A DNA stretch of 64,000 bases from Microbacterium sp. H1-D42. GTDB taxonomy: Bacteria; Actinomycetota; Actinomycetes; Actinomycetales; Microbacteriaceae. Both the position numbers and the translations under genes were made by a program. This document shows, in pieces, positions 47,273 to 56,967 of this stretch (position 1 is its first letter; the number at the start of each line of letters is the position of its first letter). The notes below the pieces were generated by a model. It ran no database searches. It was not told the DNA's origin and saw only the letters and a list, made by a program, of their open reading frames with translations. The DNA is taken from NCBI RefSeq assembly GCF_022637555.1, contig NZ_CP093342.1:1612001-1676000 (forward strand). Reading direction: 5' to 3'.

Positions 47273-48316
47273 ATGAGAGCCGTGCGATTCACCGCCTGGA
47301 AGACCTTCCCCACGATCGAGGATGTCGAGCGGCCAGTGCCGGGCCCAGGCGAAGTGCTGCTGAAGATCGCCGGAGCGGGCGCATGCCACTCGGATGTCGC
47401 GATCTTCGAGCAATTCGACGAGAGCATGGGGGCGCAGCTCGCGCCCTCGTACACCCTCGGACACGAGAACGCCGGGTGGATCGAGGAGCTCGGCGAGGGT
47501 GTGACGGGCTTCGAGAAGGGCGACGCGTACCTCGTCTACGGTCCGATCGGCTGTGGGCGCTGTCCAGCCTGCTCCCGCGGGCAGGACACCTACTGCCACA
47601 ATGCCGCGACCCAGCCGTATCTCGCGACCGGCCTCGGCCGAGACGGCGGCATGGCCGAGTACATGACCGTCCCGGCACGCAACCTGGTCCCCTTGGGCGA
47701 TGCCGATCCGGTCGATGCGGCTCCGCTCTCAGATGCGGGTCTCACCCCCTACCACGCGATCAAGCTCGCACTGCCGAAGCTGGCTGGCGGAGGCAAGACC
47801 GCACTGGTCATCGGCCTCGGCGGCCTCGGCCAGCTCGCCGTGCAGATCCTGCGGACGCTCACCGGAGCCACCGTGATCGCCACGGACATGAAGGCCGAGG
47901 CGATGGCCGAGGCCGAGCGGGCAGGAGCGTTGACGGTGCCCGGCGGCGACGATCAGGTCGAGCGCATTCGCGAGTTGACGGGCGGGCAGGGTGTGGACGC
48001 CGTGTTCGACTTCGTGGGCATCACACCGACGATCAAGACCGCACAGCAGGTGGTGCGACGCCAGGGCCGGATCACGGTCGTCGGCGTCGCCGGCGGGCCG
48101 ACGCAGTGGGACTTCTACTCCAACCCGTACGAGGCCGAGCTCACCAACACGTACTGGGGCACCATCGAGGAGCTGCACGAGGTGGCGGCGCTGTATCGCA
48201 GCGGGCAGATCACGCCGAGCGTGGTGCGGTACTCGATGGACGATGCCCTTCAGGCCTACCACGACCTGCACGACGGCAAGCTCTCCGGTCGTGCGGTCGT
48301 GACGCCGCACAGCTGA
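47273..48316 (+). CDS. Zinc-dependent alcohol dehydrogenase (MDR family)
   Basis: Medium-chain NAD(P)-dependent dehydrogenase, 347 residues. Catalytic zinc ligands are in GACHSD and GHENAGWI; structural zinc in CGRCPACSRGQDTYC; Rossmann motif VIGLGGLGQLAVQ with a following Asp in ATDMKAEAM, favouring NAD. Substrate unknown. The ATG is preceded by GAGGAGG. A long hairpin (48339-48370) follows the stop. Confidence 0.93.
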   Translation: MRAVRFTAWKTFPTIEDVERPVPGPGEVLLKIAGAGACHSDVAIFEQFDESMGAQLAPSYTLGHENAGWIEELGEGVTGFEKGDAYLVYGPIGCGRCPACSRGQDTYCHNAATQPYLATGLGRDGGMAEYMTVPARNLVPLGDADPVDAAPLSDAGLTPYHAIKLALPKLAGGGKTALVIGLGGLGQLAVQILRTLTGATVIATDMKAEAMAEAERAGALTVPGGDDQVERIRELTGGQGVDAVFDFVGITPTIKTAQQVVRRQGRITVVGVAGGPTQWDFYSNPYEAELTNTYWGTIEELHEVAALYRSGQITPSVVRYSMDDALQAYHDLHDGKLSGRAVVTPHS

Positions 48317-48338
48317 GCACTCGTCCGAGAACGGGAGT

Positions 48339-48370
48339 CCGGGGGAATCACACGCTTGTGATTCCCCCGG
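48339..48370. terminator. Perfect hairpin after the alcohol dehydrogenase gene
   Basis: 14-bp perfect arms ccgggggaatcaca (48339-48352) and tgtgattcccccgg (48357-48370) around a CGCT loop. No T-run follows, so termination would need Rho or be inefficient, but its position 23 bases after the stop fits a terminator. Confidence 0.7.
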
Positions 48371-48461
48371 ATCTGGGTGATAATCGCCGTATAACCGCAT
48401 AGTTCGCCGAATCTTCGGATCAGGTCGTAGGGGAAGACGTACCTGATGAAACGGAGAGATC

Positions 48462-48965
48462 ATGGCGACGGGATACGCACGCGGAGTGGTGTACATCCAC
48501 TCCGCTCCACGCGCGCTCTGCCCGCACCTGGAATGGGCGGTAGGACGCGCCATAGGTCGTGCCGTCAACTTCGACTGGAGCGACCAGCCTGTGCAGCAGG
48601 GAACACGCCGCGCGGAGTTCTCCTGGGACGCACCGGCCGGCACCGGCGCCGCGCTGGCGACGGCGATCCGCGGATGGGAGCATCTGCGCTTCGAGGTCGC
48701 TGAGGATCCGACGCCCGGCACCGAAGGCGGCCGCTGGCTGCACACGCCCGACCTCGGCATCCACTATGCGCAGACCGACTCGGCAGGCAACATCGTCGTC
48801 GGCGAGGATCGCATCCGCTATGCGATGGAGATCGCCGCCGGCAGCGCACTCGAGCTGCAGCGCGAACTCGATGTCGCACTCGGCTCGGCCTGGGACGAAG
48901 AGCTCGAGCCGTTCCGGCACGCCGGTGACGACGCACGCGTCGTCTGGCTGCACAAGGTCGGGTAG
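48462..48965 (+). CDS. DUF3145 family protein
   Basis: Conserved actinobacterial protein of 167 residues, starting MATGYARGVVYIHSAPRALCPH and containing GRAVNFDWSDQPVQQGTRRAEFSW. Function unknown. Near-universal in Actinobacteria as a single copy, often beside fatty-acid or cell-wall genes. The ATG has a GGAGAG site. TATAAC near 48391 may be its -10. It is convergent with fabF across a bidirectional terminator. Confidence 0.93.
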   Translation: MATGYARGVVYIHSAPRALCPHLEWAVGRAIGRAVNFDWSDQPVQQGTRRAEFSWDAPAGTGAALATAIRGWEHLRFEVAEDPTPGTEGGRWLHTPDLGIHYAQTDSAGNIVVGEDRIRYAMEIAAGSALELQRELDVALGSAWDEELEPFRHAGDDARVVWLHKVG

Positions 48966-49072
48966 CGGGCCGGTCGGGAGTCGACCACCGAGACGTGCGG
49001 AGGAGGCGCGAGTACCGGAAGCCGGTGAGCATCTCCTGGAGGCCGAGAAGGCGAATCCTCCGCAACACGACC

Positions 49073-49102
49073 GAAGCCCCCTGCGGGGAAGCAGGGGGCT
49101 TC
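49073..49102. terminator. Bidirectional terminator between DUF3145 gene and fabF
   Basis: Perfect 12-bp arms gaagccccctgc (49073-49084) and gcagggggcttc (49091-49102) with a 6-base loop, placed between the two convergent stops. It would serve both strands. Confidence 0.87.
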
Positions 49103-49126
49103 AGTCATGCCAGGGGCACGAACGGC

Positions 49127-50362
49127 TCAGACGCTGCGGAAGGCCACGACGGCGTTGTGGCCGCCGAAGCCGAACGAGTTGCTGATGGCCAGCAGGTCGC
49201 CGTCGCCGAGGGGCTGCGACTCGCCCGACAGCTTGAACGGCACGGCGGGGTCGGGCTCGGTCATGTTGATGGTCGGCGGTGCCACGCGGTCGCGCAGCGC
49301 GAGCACCGTGTAGACCGCCTCGAGTGCGCCGGTGCCGCCCAGCAGGTGTCCGGTGGATGCCTTGGTGGCAGAGACCGGGATGCTGTCGATGCGGGCGCCG
49401 AAGACGCGCTTCAGCGCCTCGTACTCGTTGGGGTCGCCCACCGGTGTCGACGTGGCGTGCGCATTGATGTGCGACACCTCGTCGGCTGTGGCGCCGGCCT
49501 GCTCCAGAGCGAGTTCGACGGCGCGTGCAGCGCCGGTGCCCTCGGGGTCGTTGCCGGTGATGTGGTACGAATCGGCGGTGACGCCGCCGCCCACGAGGTA
49601 GGCGTAGATCTTCGCGCCGCGGGTCTTGGCGTGCTCCTCGGTCTCGAGCACGAGGGCAGCACCGCCCTCGCCCATGACGAAGCCGTCGCGGTCGATCGCC
49701 CCGGGGCGTGATGCCGTCGCCGGGTCGTCGTTGCGGCGCGAGAGCGCCTGGGCCGAGGCGAATGACGCCATCGTGATGGGGTGGATGGCGGATTCAGCGC
49801 CACCGGCGATGACCATATCGGCCAGGCCGTCCTGCAGATGCTCGTAGGCGTTGGCGATGGACTCGGTGCTCGAGGCGCAGGCGCTGACCACGGTGCGTGC
49901 GAAGGCCTTCGCATTGAACTGCAGCGAGAGGTTGCCCGCTCCCGCGTTCGGCATGAGCATCGGCACCGTCAGCGGCATGACGCGGCGCGGGCCCTTCTCG
50001 CGCAGGGTGTCCCAGGCATCCAGCAGCGTCCACACGCCGCCGATGCCGGTCGCCCAGTCGATGCCGAGACGCTCGGGCGCGATGTCGGGTGCCCCGGCGT
50101 CCTCCCAGGCCTCGCGAGCCGCGATGAGGGCGAACTGGGTCGAAGGGTCGAGCCGCTTCGCCTCGTGACGGGGCAGCACCTCCTCGGGACGGACAGAGGC
50201 CTCGGCAGCGAAGTGCACGGGGATCTGATACTTCTCGATCCACTCGTGCGTCAGCGTGCGCGTACCGGACTGGCCGGCGAGCAGGTTCGCCCAGTTCTCG
50301 GGGGCTGTGCCGCCCAGGGCGGACGTGGCGCCGATGCCGGTGACGACGATGCGCTTGGTCAT
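49127..50362 (-). CDS. fabF: Beta-ketoacyl-ACP synthase II FabF
   Basis: Condensing enzyme that elongates acyl-ACP with malonyl-ACP. Nucleophile Cys162 in VVSACASSTESI, His residues in NAHATSTPVGD and STGHLLGGTGALE, and the Gly-rich C-terminal FGFGGHNAVV. Length 411. The start has AAGGA upstream. Last gene of the fabD-fabH-acpP-fabF cluster. Confidence 0.96.
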   Translation of the reverse strand: MTKRIVVTGIGATSALGGTAPENWANLLAGQSGTRTLTHEWIEKYQIPVHFAAEASVRPEEVLPRHEAKRLDPSTQFALIAAREAWEDAGAPDIAPERLGIDWATGIGGVWTLLDAWDTLREKGPRRVMPLTVPMLMPNAGAGNLSLQFNAKAFARTVVSACASSTESIANAYEHLQDGLADMVIAGGAESAIHPITMASFASAQALSRRNDDPATASRPGAIDRDGFVMGEGGAALVLETEEHAKTRGAKIYAYLVGGGVTADSYHITGNDPEGTGAARAVELALEQAGATADEVSHINAHATSTPVGDPNEYEALKRVFGARIDSIPVSATKASTGHLLGGTGALEAVYTVLALRDRVAPPTINMTEPDPAVPFKLSGESQPLGDGDLLAISNSFGFGGHNAVVAFRSV

Positions 50363-50438
50363 GAATGGTCCTTCAGGGGGAGAGGGCAGGGAAGGAGGAT
50401 GCCACGCCCCGTCGGTGCGGGGGTGGCATCCACGGGGG

Positions 50439-50687
50439 TCACTCCTGGCCGGCGACGATGAAGTTGACGGCGTCGGCGACGGTCTTGAGGTTCTTGACCT
50501 CGTCGTCGGGGATCGTCACGCCGAACTTCTCCTCGGCGTTGACGACGATCGTCATCATCGAGATCGAGTCGATGTCGAGGTCGTCGGTGAACGACTTCTC
50601 CATCGCGACCTCGGATGCGTCGATGCCGGTCTCGTCGGTGACCAGCTCAGCAAGGCCTGCGAGGACCTCGTCGTTGGTGAGAGCCAT
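50439..50687 (-). CDS. acpP: Acyl carrier protein
   Basis: 82-residue carrier protein whose Ser41 in DIDSISM receives 4'-phosphopantetheine and holds the growing acyl chain. Highly acidic four-helix protein with TDDLDIDSIS and VKNLKTVADAV. The start has GAGGA upstream. Lies between fabH and fabF as in most actinobacteria. Confidence 0.96.
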   Translation of the reverse strand: MALTNDEVLAGLAELVTDETGIDASEVAMEKSFTDDLDIDSISMMTIVVNAEEKFGVTIPDDEVKNLKTVADAVNFIVAGQE

Positions 50688-50752
50688 GTTGTTTCCTCTT
50701 TCTCGGAATGGTTACGGAACCGGTGAACAGTCTAGGGAAAAGGCGCCCCCGT

Positions 50753-51751
50753 TCAGGGGAGCACCACCACCTGCGCGCCGAAGACGAGCCCCGCCCCGAA
50801 GCCGATCTGCAGCGCCAGACCACCACTGAGCTCGGGGTGCTCTTCGAGCAGGCGGTGGGTGGCGAGCGGGATCGAGGCGGCCGACGTGTTGCCTGTGGTC
50901 TCGATGTCGCGGGCGATGACGGTCGTCTCGGGGAGCTTCAGCTGCTTGGCAAACTCCTCGATGATGCGCATGTTCGCCTGGTGCGGGATGAAGGCGGCGA
51001 GATCGGATGCCTCGATGCCGGCCTTCTCGAGCGCTTCGCGTGCGACCTTCGCCATGTCCCAGACGGCCCAGCGGAACACGCGCGGACCCTCCTGGCGCAG
51101 GGTCGGCCATGGCGCCTTGCCGTCGCGGAAGTCGACGAGCGTGTGGTTCATCCCGACCAGGTCGGCCTTCGAGCCGTCGGAGCCCCACACGGTGGCGGAG
51201 ATGCCCGGTGTCTCGCTCGGACCGACCACGACGGCGCCCGCGCCATCGCCGAGCAGGAACGAGATGCTGCGATCGGTGGGATCGACGACGTCGGAGAGCT
51301 TCTCTGCGCCGACGACCACTGCGTGGCGGGCCGCACCTGCGCGGATGAGCGCATCAGCCTGCGCGACGGCGTAGGCGTATCCGGCGCACGCGGCGTTCAT
51401 GTCGTATGCAGCGGCCGGGTTGGCGCCGATGCGGTCCGCGACGATGGCCGCAACCGAGGGGGTCTGCTTGGGGTTGCTGATCGTCGCGACGATGACCAGA
51501 TCGATCTCAGCCGGGTCGACCCCGGAGCGCTGCACGGCTTCGGCCGCAGCGTCGGTGGAGAGCTCGATCACCGTGGTCTCCGGCACCGCACGGGCGCGGG
51601 TGATGATCCCCGTGCGCTGGCGGATCCACTCGTCACTGGAATCGATCGGGCCGACGAGGTCCTCGTTCGGCACGGCGTTCTCTCCCCGGGCGGCGCCCAC
51701 GGAGTAGATGCGGGTGTACGCGGGACCGGTTGCCTGCTTCAGCGTGGCCAT
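50753..51751 (-). CDS. fabH: 3-oxoacyl-ACP synthase III FabH
   Basis: Primes fatty-acid synthesis by condensing an acyl-CoA starter with malonyl-ACP; branched starters are expected in this group. Catalytic Cys122 in MNAACAGYAYA, His in IPHQANMRII and Asn in TTGNTSAAS. Length 332. The ATG overlaps the TAA of fabD by one base, so the two are coupled. Longer open frame upstream overlaps fabD and was rejected. Confidence 0.96.
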   Translation of the reverse strand: MATLKQATGPAYTRIYSVGAARGENAVPNEDLVGPIDSSDEWIRQRTGIITRARAVPETTVIELSTDAAAEAVQRSGVDPAEIDLVIVATISNPKQTPSVAAIVADRIGANPAAAYDMNAACAGYAYAVAQADALIRAGAARHAVVVGAEKLSDVVDPTDRSISFLLGDGAGAVVVGPSETPGISATVWGSDGSKADLVGMNHTLVDFRDGKAPWPTLRQEGPRVFRWAVWDMAKVAREALEKAGIEASDLAAFIPHQANMRIIEEFAKQLKLPETTVIARDIETTGNTSAASIPLATHRLLEEHPELSGGLALQIGFGAGLVFGAQVVVLP

Positions 51752-52671
51752 TATGCGGCTGCTCCGTTCAGCAGCGCAGCGGCCGCATCGAGGTCTTCGG
51801 GGGTCTTCACTGCGACGTTCGGCACGCCGCGCAGTCCGCGCTTGGCGAGGCCCACCAGAGCACCGGCCGGCGCCACTTCGATGAAGCCGGTGATGCCGGC
51901 GGCGGTGAACGATGACATGCACAGATCCCAGCGCACCGGCGACGAGACCTGCGTGACGATGCGGTCGAGGGCATCCTGCCCATCGGTGACGACCGCGCCG
52001 TCGCGGTTCGACCACAGCGTGTGGGTGGGATCCTGATGCTCGACCTCGGCGACCGCTGCGCGCAGGGTCTCCACAGCCGGAGCCATGTACGAGGTGTGGA
52101 AGGCGCCTGCCACCTGCAGCGGCATCACGCGCACGCCGCGCGGCGAGCTCTCGGCGAGCCTGGCCAGGTTCTCCAGCGTGCCGGCGGCGACGATCTGCCC
52201 GGCGACGTTGTAGTTGGCTGGAGTGAGGTCGAGCTCTGCCAGCAGCGCGAGCACCTCATCGGCGTCGCCGCCGAGCACGGCGCTCATGCCGGTGGGAGTC
52301 TGTGCGGCAGCATCCGCCATCGCCCGACCGCGGATGCCGACCAGCTGCATCGCGTCCTCAGAGCTGATGACGCCGGCGCTGCTCAGCGCCGCGAGCTCGC
52401 CGACCGAGTGGCCGGCCACGCCATCCGCGCTGCGCCCGGCGCGCTGCACGAGGTGCGCCATCGCGATCAGCGACGCGGCCACGATCAGCGGCTGCGCGAT
52501 GCGGGTGTCGCGGATCGTGTCGGCATCGGACTGGGTGCCGTGCTTGACGAGATCGACCTCGGCGGCCTCCGAGTACGCGGCGACCTGCTCGGCGACTCCC
52601 TCGAGCTCGAGCCAGGGTGCGAGGAATCCGGGGGTCTGTGAGCCCTGTCCAGGGCAGGCGGCGACGATCAC
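51751..52671 (-). CDS. fabD: Malonyl-CoA:ACP transacylase FabD
   Basis: Loads malonyl groups onto ACP. Motifs: CPGQGSQTPGF near the N-terminus, nucleophile Ser89 in GHSVGELAAL, and His192 in AGAFHTSYM. Length 306, matching family size. I choose the GTG at 52671; CAGACT (52678-52683, minus strand) ends six bases before it, and an extension to 52761 overlaps the control region. First gene of the fab cluster, 124 bp downstream of fasR. Confidence 0.94.
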   Translation of the reverse strand: MIVAACPGQGSQTPGFLAPWLELEGVAEQVAAYSEAAEVDLVKHGTQSDADTIRDTRIAQPLIVAASLIAMAHLVQRAGRSADGVAGHSVGELAALSSAGVISSEDAMQLVGIRGRAMADAAAQTPTGMSAVLGGDADEVLALLAELDLTPANYNVAGQIVAAGTLENLARLAESSPRGVRVMPLQVAGAFHTSYMAPAVETLRAAVAEVEHQDPTHTLWSNRDGAVVTDGQDALDRIVTQVSSPVRWDLCMSSFTAAGITGFIEVAPAGALVGLAKRGLRGVPNVAVKTPEDLDAAAALLNGAAA

Positions 52672-52677
52672 CTGTCC

Positions 52678-52683
52678 AGTCTG
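52678..52683 (-). promoter_or_regulatory. Candidate -10 of the fab operon
   Basis: CAGACT on the minus strand, six bases before the fabD GTG. It would make the fab message leaderless. Overlaps no other element. Confidence 0.45.
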
Positions 52684-52737
52684 CCAACGAATCGGCAGAA
52701 GCGGTGGATGAACCATCACAAGAATGAAGGAATCCAT

Positions 52738-52752
52738 TGTGCGTGGCGCACA
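52738..52752. promoter_or_regulatory. Inverted repeat in the fabD promoter region, candidate FasR site
   Basis: TGTGCG (52738-52743) and CGCACA (52747-52752) form a perfect inverted repeat with a 3-base spacer, centred about 74 bases upstream of the fabD start, the position expected for an activator. The regulator FasR is encoded directly upstream. I have no consensus to match it to. Confidence 0.4.
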
Positions 52753-52795
52753 GTGCTCCACACCGTGAGCCGACGCGGGAGGGTCGCGGAGCTGA

Positions 52796-54010
52796 TCAGC
52801 GGCGTCGCGGAGCCGGCCGCCGTCGGGCGGAGTCGACTGCGCCGATCGAGCCGAGGATCAGCGCAGTCTGCAGGATCAGCGCCTCACGCGGGCCGGTGGC
52901 ATCCCAGCCGATCACCTCGGTGACCCGCTTCAGCCGGTAGCGCACGGTGTTCGGGTGCACGAACAGCTCACGGGCGGTGGCTTCGAGGGAGCGCCCGTTG
53001 TCGAGATAGCTCCACAGCGTGGTGACCAGGTCGGGCGAGTGCGCCTGCAGCGGGCGAAAGATCCGCTCGATGAGGGTCTGCTTCGCAAGGCTGTCGCCGG
53101 CAAGGGCGCGCTCTGGCAGCAGGTCGTCCGCCTCGACAGGTCGGGGTGCGCCGCGCCAGGCCCTGGCGACGGCGAAGCCGGCGAGTGCGGCACGCGCACT
53201 CTGTCCGGCGTCCACCAGCGCTTCGACAGGCGGACCGAGCACGACGTAGCCGGGGCCGAACGACGGCTCCAGGCGCTGTGCGATCTCGCTGAACGGCAGT
53301 TCGTCCTCGATCACTTCCTTGCCAGGCACTCGGGCCCGGCCGATGACGAGCACGAGGCGGGAGCCCTGCACGCCGATGAGCACATCGACAGCGAGGCGGC
53401 GGGCCGTACGGCGCACCAGGTCCACATCGAACTGCGGGGGAGTCGTGCCGACGATCACGCTCACCTCGCCGTGACCGTGCCATCCGAGGGCGGCGATCCG
53501 ACTGGGCAGCTCCTCGTCGGCCTCACCCGTGAGGATGGAGTCGACCACGAGGGCCTCGAGCCTGGCATCCCACAGTCCGCGCGCCTCAGCGGCGCGGGCG
53601 TACACGTCGGCCGATGCGAACGCGACGTCCCTTGAATACAGCAGGATCGCCTCGCGCAGGTCCTCGCCGCGCCCTGCGACGCGCTCCTCCGTCACCTCGA
53701 CGGTGACGCGGATCAGCTGCAGCGTCTGCTGCAGGCTGACGCTGCGCAGGAGTTCGCGCGGTGCCGAGGCGAAGATGTCGGCCGCGATCCACGGCGTCGA
53801 CGTCGGATCCTCGTACCACTGGATGAAAGAGGTGATGCCGGCCTGGGCCACCAGCCCGACCGCAGAGCGGCGGGCTGGTGGCATGTCGGCGTACCAGGGA
53901 AGAGTGTCCTCGAGTCGCTTGATGGTGATCGTGGCGATGTCGCCCGAGATCTTTCGCAGCCAGGCGAGCGTGGCGGCCTTGTCCATGGCCGACTTCGAGG
54001 ATCCGGTCAC
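52796..54010 (-). CDS. fasR: PucR-family regulator, FasR-like fatty acid synthesis activator
   Basis: Regulator of 404 residues with a C-terminal PucR/CdaR-type HTH (SLEATARELFVHPNTVRYRLKRV). In Streptomyces coelicolor the PucR-like FasR is encoded immediately upstream of fabD-fabH-acpP-fabF and activates it; the same order here, together with the family, supports the name. The GTG start lies four bases after the aceE stop, so transcription could run from aceE. An internal ATG at 53986 (MDKAATLAWL) is an alternative start. Confidence 0.86.
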   Translation of the reverse strand: MTGSSKSAMDKAATLAWLRKISGDIATITIKRLEDTLPWYADMPPARRSAVGLVAQAGITSFIQWYEDPTSTPWIAADIFASAPRELLRSVSLQQTLQLIRVTVEVTEERVAGRGEDLREAILLYSRDVAFASADVYARAAEARGLWDARLEALVVDSILTGEADEELPSRIAALGWHGHGEVSVIVGTTPPQFDVDLVRRTARRLAVDVLIGVQGSRLVLVIGRARVPGKEVIEDELPFSEIAQRLEPSFGPGYVVLGPPVEALVDAGQSARAALAGFAVARAWRGAPRPVEADDLLPERALAGDSLAKQTLIERIFRPLQAHSPDLVTTLWSYLDNGRSLEATARELFVHPNTVRYRLKRVTEVIGWDATGPREALILQTALILGSIGAVDSARRRPAPRRR

Positions 54011-54014
54011 TGGC

Positions 54015-56741
54015 TCAGCTCTCGCCGCCTGCGTTCCCGCTGGTTCCCGCGTTCACTTCGTGCAGGCGGTACTTCGCGATGGCCTGTCCGACGAGCGCGC
54101 GGTCGACCTTGCCCTCGTCGGCGAGTGCCTGCAGTGCACGCACCACCATCGACGGGCCGTCGATCTTGAAGAAGCGACGTGCGGCGGCGCGGGTGTCCGA
54201 GAAGCCGAAGTCGTCGGCACCCAGCGTGTAGTAGCGGTTCGGCACCCACTGGCGGATCTGGTCCTGCACTGCGTGCATGAAGTCGCTGACCGCGATCACC
54301 GGGCCCTCGGCACCCTGCAGCTTCTGCGTGAGGTACGCGGTGCGCGGCGCCTCGTCCGGGTGCAGGAAGTTGTGCTCATCAGCGGCCAGGCCGTCGCGGC
54401 GCAGCTCGCCCCACGATGTGACCGACCACACGTCTGCCACGACGCCCCAGTCCTGCTTGAGCAGCTGCTGCGCCTCCAGAGCCCACGGCACGCCGACACC
54501 GGACGCGAACAGCTGGGTGCGGGGTCCGTCGCCTTCGCCTGCGGCGATGCGGTGGATGCCGTGGACGATGCCGTCCACGTCGACATCCTCCGGCTCGGCC
54601 GGCTGCACGAGCGGCTCGTTGTAGACGGTCATGTAGTACATGACGTTCGGGTCGGGGTGGTTGCCGCCGTACATGCGGTCGAGACCGGAGCGGACGATGT
54701 GCGCGATCTCATACCCGTAGGCCGGGTCGTACGACACGGTCGCGGGGTTGGTGGATGCCAGCAGCAGCGAGTGTCCGTCGGCGTGCTGCAGGCCTTCACC
54801 TGCGAGCGTGGTGCGCCCGGCGGTGGCGCCGATGATGAAGCCGCGCGCCATCTGGTCGCCGGCTGCCCACTGGGCGTCTCCGGTGCGCTGGAACCCGAAC
54901 ATCGAGTAGAAGATGTAGATCGGGATCAGCGGCTCGCCGTGCGTCGCGTACGACGTGCCGGCGGCCGTGAACGCAGCCACAGCACCGGCCTCGTTGATGC
55001 CGACGTGCACGATCTGCCCCTGCGGGCTCTCCTTGTACGCGAGCAGCAGCTCCCGGTCGACCGAGGTGTACTGCTGGCCGTTCGGGTTGTAGATCTTCGC
55101 GGTCGGGAAGTACGCGTCGATGCCGAAGGTGCGTGCCTCATCGGGGATGATCGGCACGATGCGGTGGCCGAAGTCCTTCGACCGCAGCAGGTCCTTGAGC
55201 AGTCGGACGAACGCCATGGTCGTGGCGATCTCCTGCGTGCCTGAGCCCTTCTTGGGAAGCGCGTACGCGGCATCCCCAGGGAGCGAGATCGGCACGTGCG
55301 TGGTGCGGCGCTCCGGCAGGAAGCCGCCCAGGTTCTTGCGGCGCTCGAGCATGTACTGGATCGTCTCGTCCTGCGCACCGGGGTTGTAGTACGGCGGCAG
55401 GTACGGGTTCTCCTCGAGCTGCGCATCCGTCACCGGGATGTGCATGGTGTCGCGGAACGTCTTCAGGTTGTCCAGCGTCATCTTCTTCATCTGGTGGGTC
55501 GCGTTGCGGCCCTCGAAGTGCGGTCCGAGGCCGTAGCCCTTGACGGTCTTCGCGAGGATGACGGTGGGCTGGCCCTTGTGCGCGAGCGCGGCCTTGTAGG
55601 CGGCGAAGACCTTGCGGTAGTCGTGACCGCCGCGGCGCAGCTGCCAGATGTCGTCGTCGCTGAGGTCCTTGACCAGGGCAGCGGCGCGCTCGTCCTTGCC
55701 GAAGAAGTGCTCGCGCACGTATGCGCCGGACTCGGCCTTGTAGGTCTGGTAGTCGCCGTCGGGCGTGGAGTTCATGATGTTCAGCAGCGCGCCCTCACTG
55801 TCCTGGGCGAGCAGGTCATCCCACTCACGACCCCAGACGACCTTGATGACGTTCCAGCCGGCACCGCGGAAGAAGGACTCCAGTTCCTGGATGATCTTGC
55901 CGTTGCCGCGGACAGGGCCATCCAGACGCTGTAGGTTGCAGTTGATCACGAAAGTGAGGTTGTCGAGACCCTCATTGGCGGCGACCTGCAGCTGCCCGCG
56001 GCTCTCGATCTCATCCATCTCGCCGTCGCCGAGGAAAGCCCACACGTGCGAGGCGGAGGTGTCCTTGATGCCGCGGTTCTCGAGGTAGCGGTTCGACATC
56101 GCCTGGTAGATCGCGTTGATCGGGCCGAGGCCCATCGACACGGTCGGGAACTGCCAGTACTCCGGCATCAGACGCGGGTGCGGGTACGAGGGCAGGGCGT
56201 GCGGCGCACGCGACTTCTCCTGACGGAAGCCGTCCATCTGCTCTTCGCTCAGACGTCCCTCGAGGAACGAGCGGGCGTAGATGCCGGGGGAGGCGTGGCC
56301 CTGGACGAAGATCTGGTCGCCGCCGCCTTCGGCATCCGCGCCGCGGAAGAAGTGGTTGAAGCCGACTTCGTACAGCGAGGCGGACGACGCGTAGGTCGAG
56401 ATGTGACCGCCGACGCCGATGCCGGGGCGCTGGGCGCGGTGCACGGTGACCGCCGCGTTCCAGCGGATCCAGCTGCGGTAACGGCGCTCGAGGTCTTCAT
56501 CGCCGGGGAACTCGGGCTCATTCTCGGGCGCGATGGTGTTGATGTAGTCCGTGGTCGGAACCATCGGCACGCCGAGGTGCAGCTCCTTCGAGCGCTTGAG
56601 CAGGCTGAGCATGATCTCGCGGCCGCGGCCGTGGCCCTTGGCATCCACCAGCTCATCGAGTGACTGCTGCCACTCGCCGGTCTCCTCCGGGTCGCTGTCC
56701 AGTGGGGCCTGAGAGTATGGATCCTGATCGTGGACGGTCAC
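54015..56741 (-). CDS. aceE: Pyruvate dehydrogenase E1 component, homodimeric
   Basis: Thiamine-diphosphate enzyme that decarboxylates pyruvate and passes the acetyl group to lipoyl-E2, making acetyl-CoA. The 908-residue single-chain E1 is the usual actinobacterial form. ThDP-binding motif [17 protein letters not shown] ... [20 protein letters not shown], and the transketolase-like C-terminal domain. Start: GTG at 56741 with AAGG upstream (product begins [11 protein letters not shown]); the extension to 56777 is not needed. fasR follows after four bases. Confidence 0.95.
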   Translation of the reverse strand: MTVHDQDPYSQAPLDSDPEETGEWQQSLDELVDAKGHGRGREIMLSLLKRSKELHLGVPMVPTTDYINTIAPENEPEFPGDEDLERRYRSWIRWNAAVTVHRAQRPGIGVGGHISTYASSASLYEVGFNHFFRGADAEGGGDQIFVQGHASPGIYARSFLEGRLSEEQMDGFRQEKSRAPHALPSYPHPRLMPEYWQFPTVSMGLGPINAIYQAMSNRYLENRGIKDTSASHVWAFLGDGEMDEIESRGQLQVAANEGLDNLTFVINCNLQRLDGPVRGNGKIIQELESFFRGAGWNVIKVVWGREWDDLLAQDSEGALLNIMNSTPDGDYQTYKAESGAYVREHFFGKDERAAALVKDLSDDDIWQLRRGGHDYRKVFAAYKAALAHKGQPTVILAKTVKGYGLGPHFEGRNATHQMKKMTLDNLKTFRDTMHIPVTDAQLEENPYLPPYYNPGAQDETIQYMLERRKNLGGFLPERRTTHVPISLPGDAAYALPKKGSGTQEIATTMAFVRLLKDLLRSKDFGHRIVPIIPDEARTFGIDAYFPTAKIYNPNGQQYTSVDRELLLAYKESPQGQIVHVGINEAGAVAAFTAAGTSYATHGEPLIPIYIFYSMFGFQRTGDAQWAAGDQMARGFIIGATAGRTTLAGEGLQHADGHSLLLASTNPATVSYDPAYGYEIAHIVRSGLDRMYGGNHPDPNVMYYMTVYNEPLVQPAEPEDVDVDGIVHGIHRIAAGEGDGPRTQLFASGVGVPWALEAQQLLKQDWGVVADVWSVTSWGELRRDGLAADEHNFLHPDEAPRTAYLTQKLQGAEGPVIAVSDFMHAVQDQIRQWVPNRYYTLGADDFGFSDTRAAARRFFKIDGPSMVVRALQALADEGKVDRALVGQAIAKYRLHEVNAGTSGNAGGES

Positions 56742-56878
56742 CGTGGAGCCTTTCGTCGATCTGGCAGGTCGTGCCAAGGAAACGGGAAGCGACGCGGGCA
56801 GCCTTGTCGGCTCGGCACAACGCGCGCTGTCTTCACCCTATATCCGTTCGCGGGTCTGATGACGCACTCGCGGCCCGT

Positions 56879-56884
56879 TAGAAT
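56879..56884 (+). promoter_or_regulatory. Candidate -10 of tRNA-Val
   Basis: TAGAAT ending ten bases before the tRNA-Val 5' end. Confidence 0.5.
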
Positions 56885-56894
56885 GGGCGGCTGA

Positions 56895-56967
56895 GGGCCT
56901 TTAGCTCAGCTGGTAGAGCGCCACGTTTACACCGTGGATGTCGTCGGTTCGATCCCGGCAGGGCCCA
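56895..56967 (+). tRNA. tRNA-Val (TAC anticodon)
   Basis: 73-base cloverleaf without an encoded CCA. Acceptor gggcctt / agggccc with one G:U pair, D arm gctcagctggtagagc, anticodon stem-loop ccacg-tttacac-cgtgg with TAC at 56928-56930, variable loop atgtc, and T arm gtcggttcgatcccggc. The 3' half is overlapped on the opposite strand by the end of the AI-2E family gene. Confidence 0.95.
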
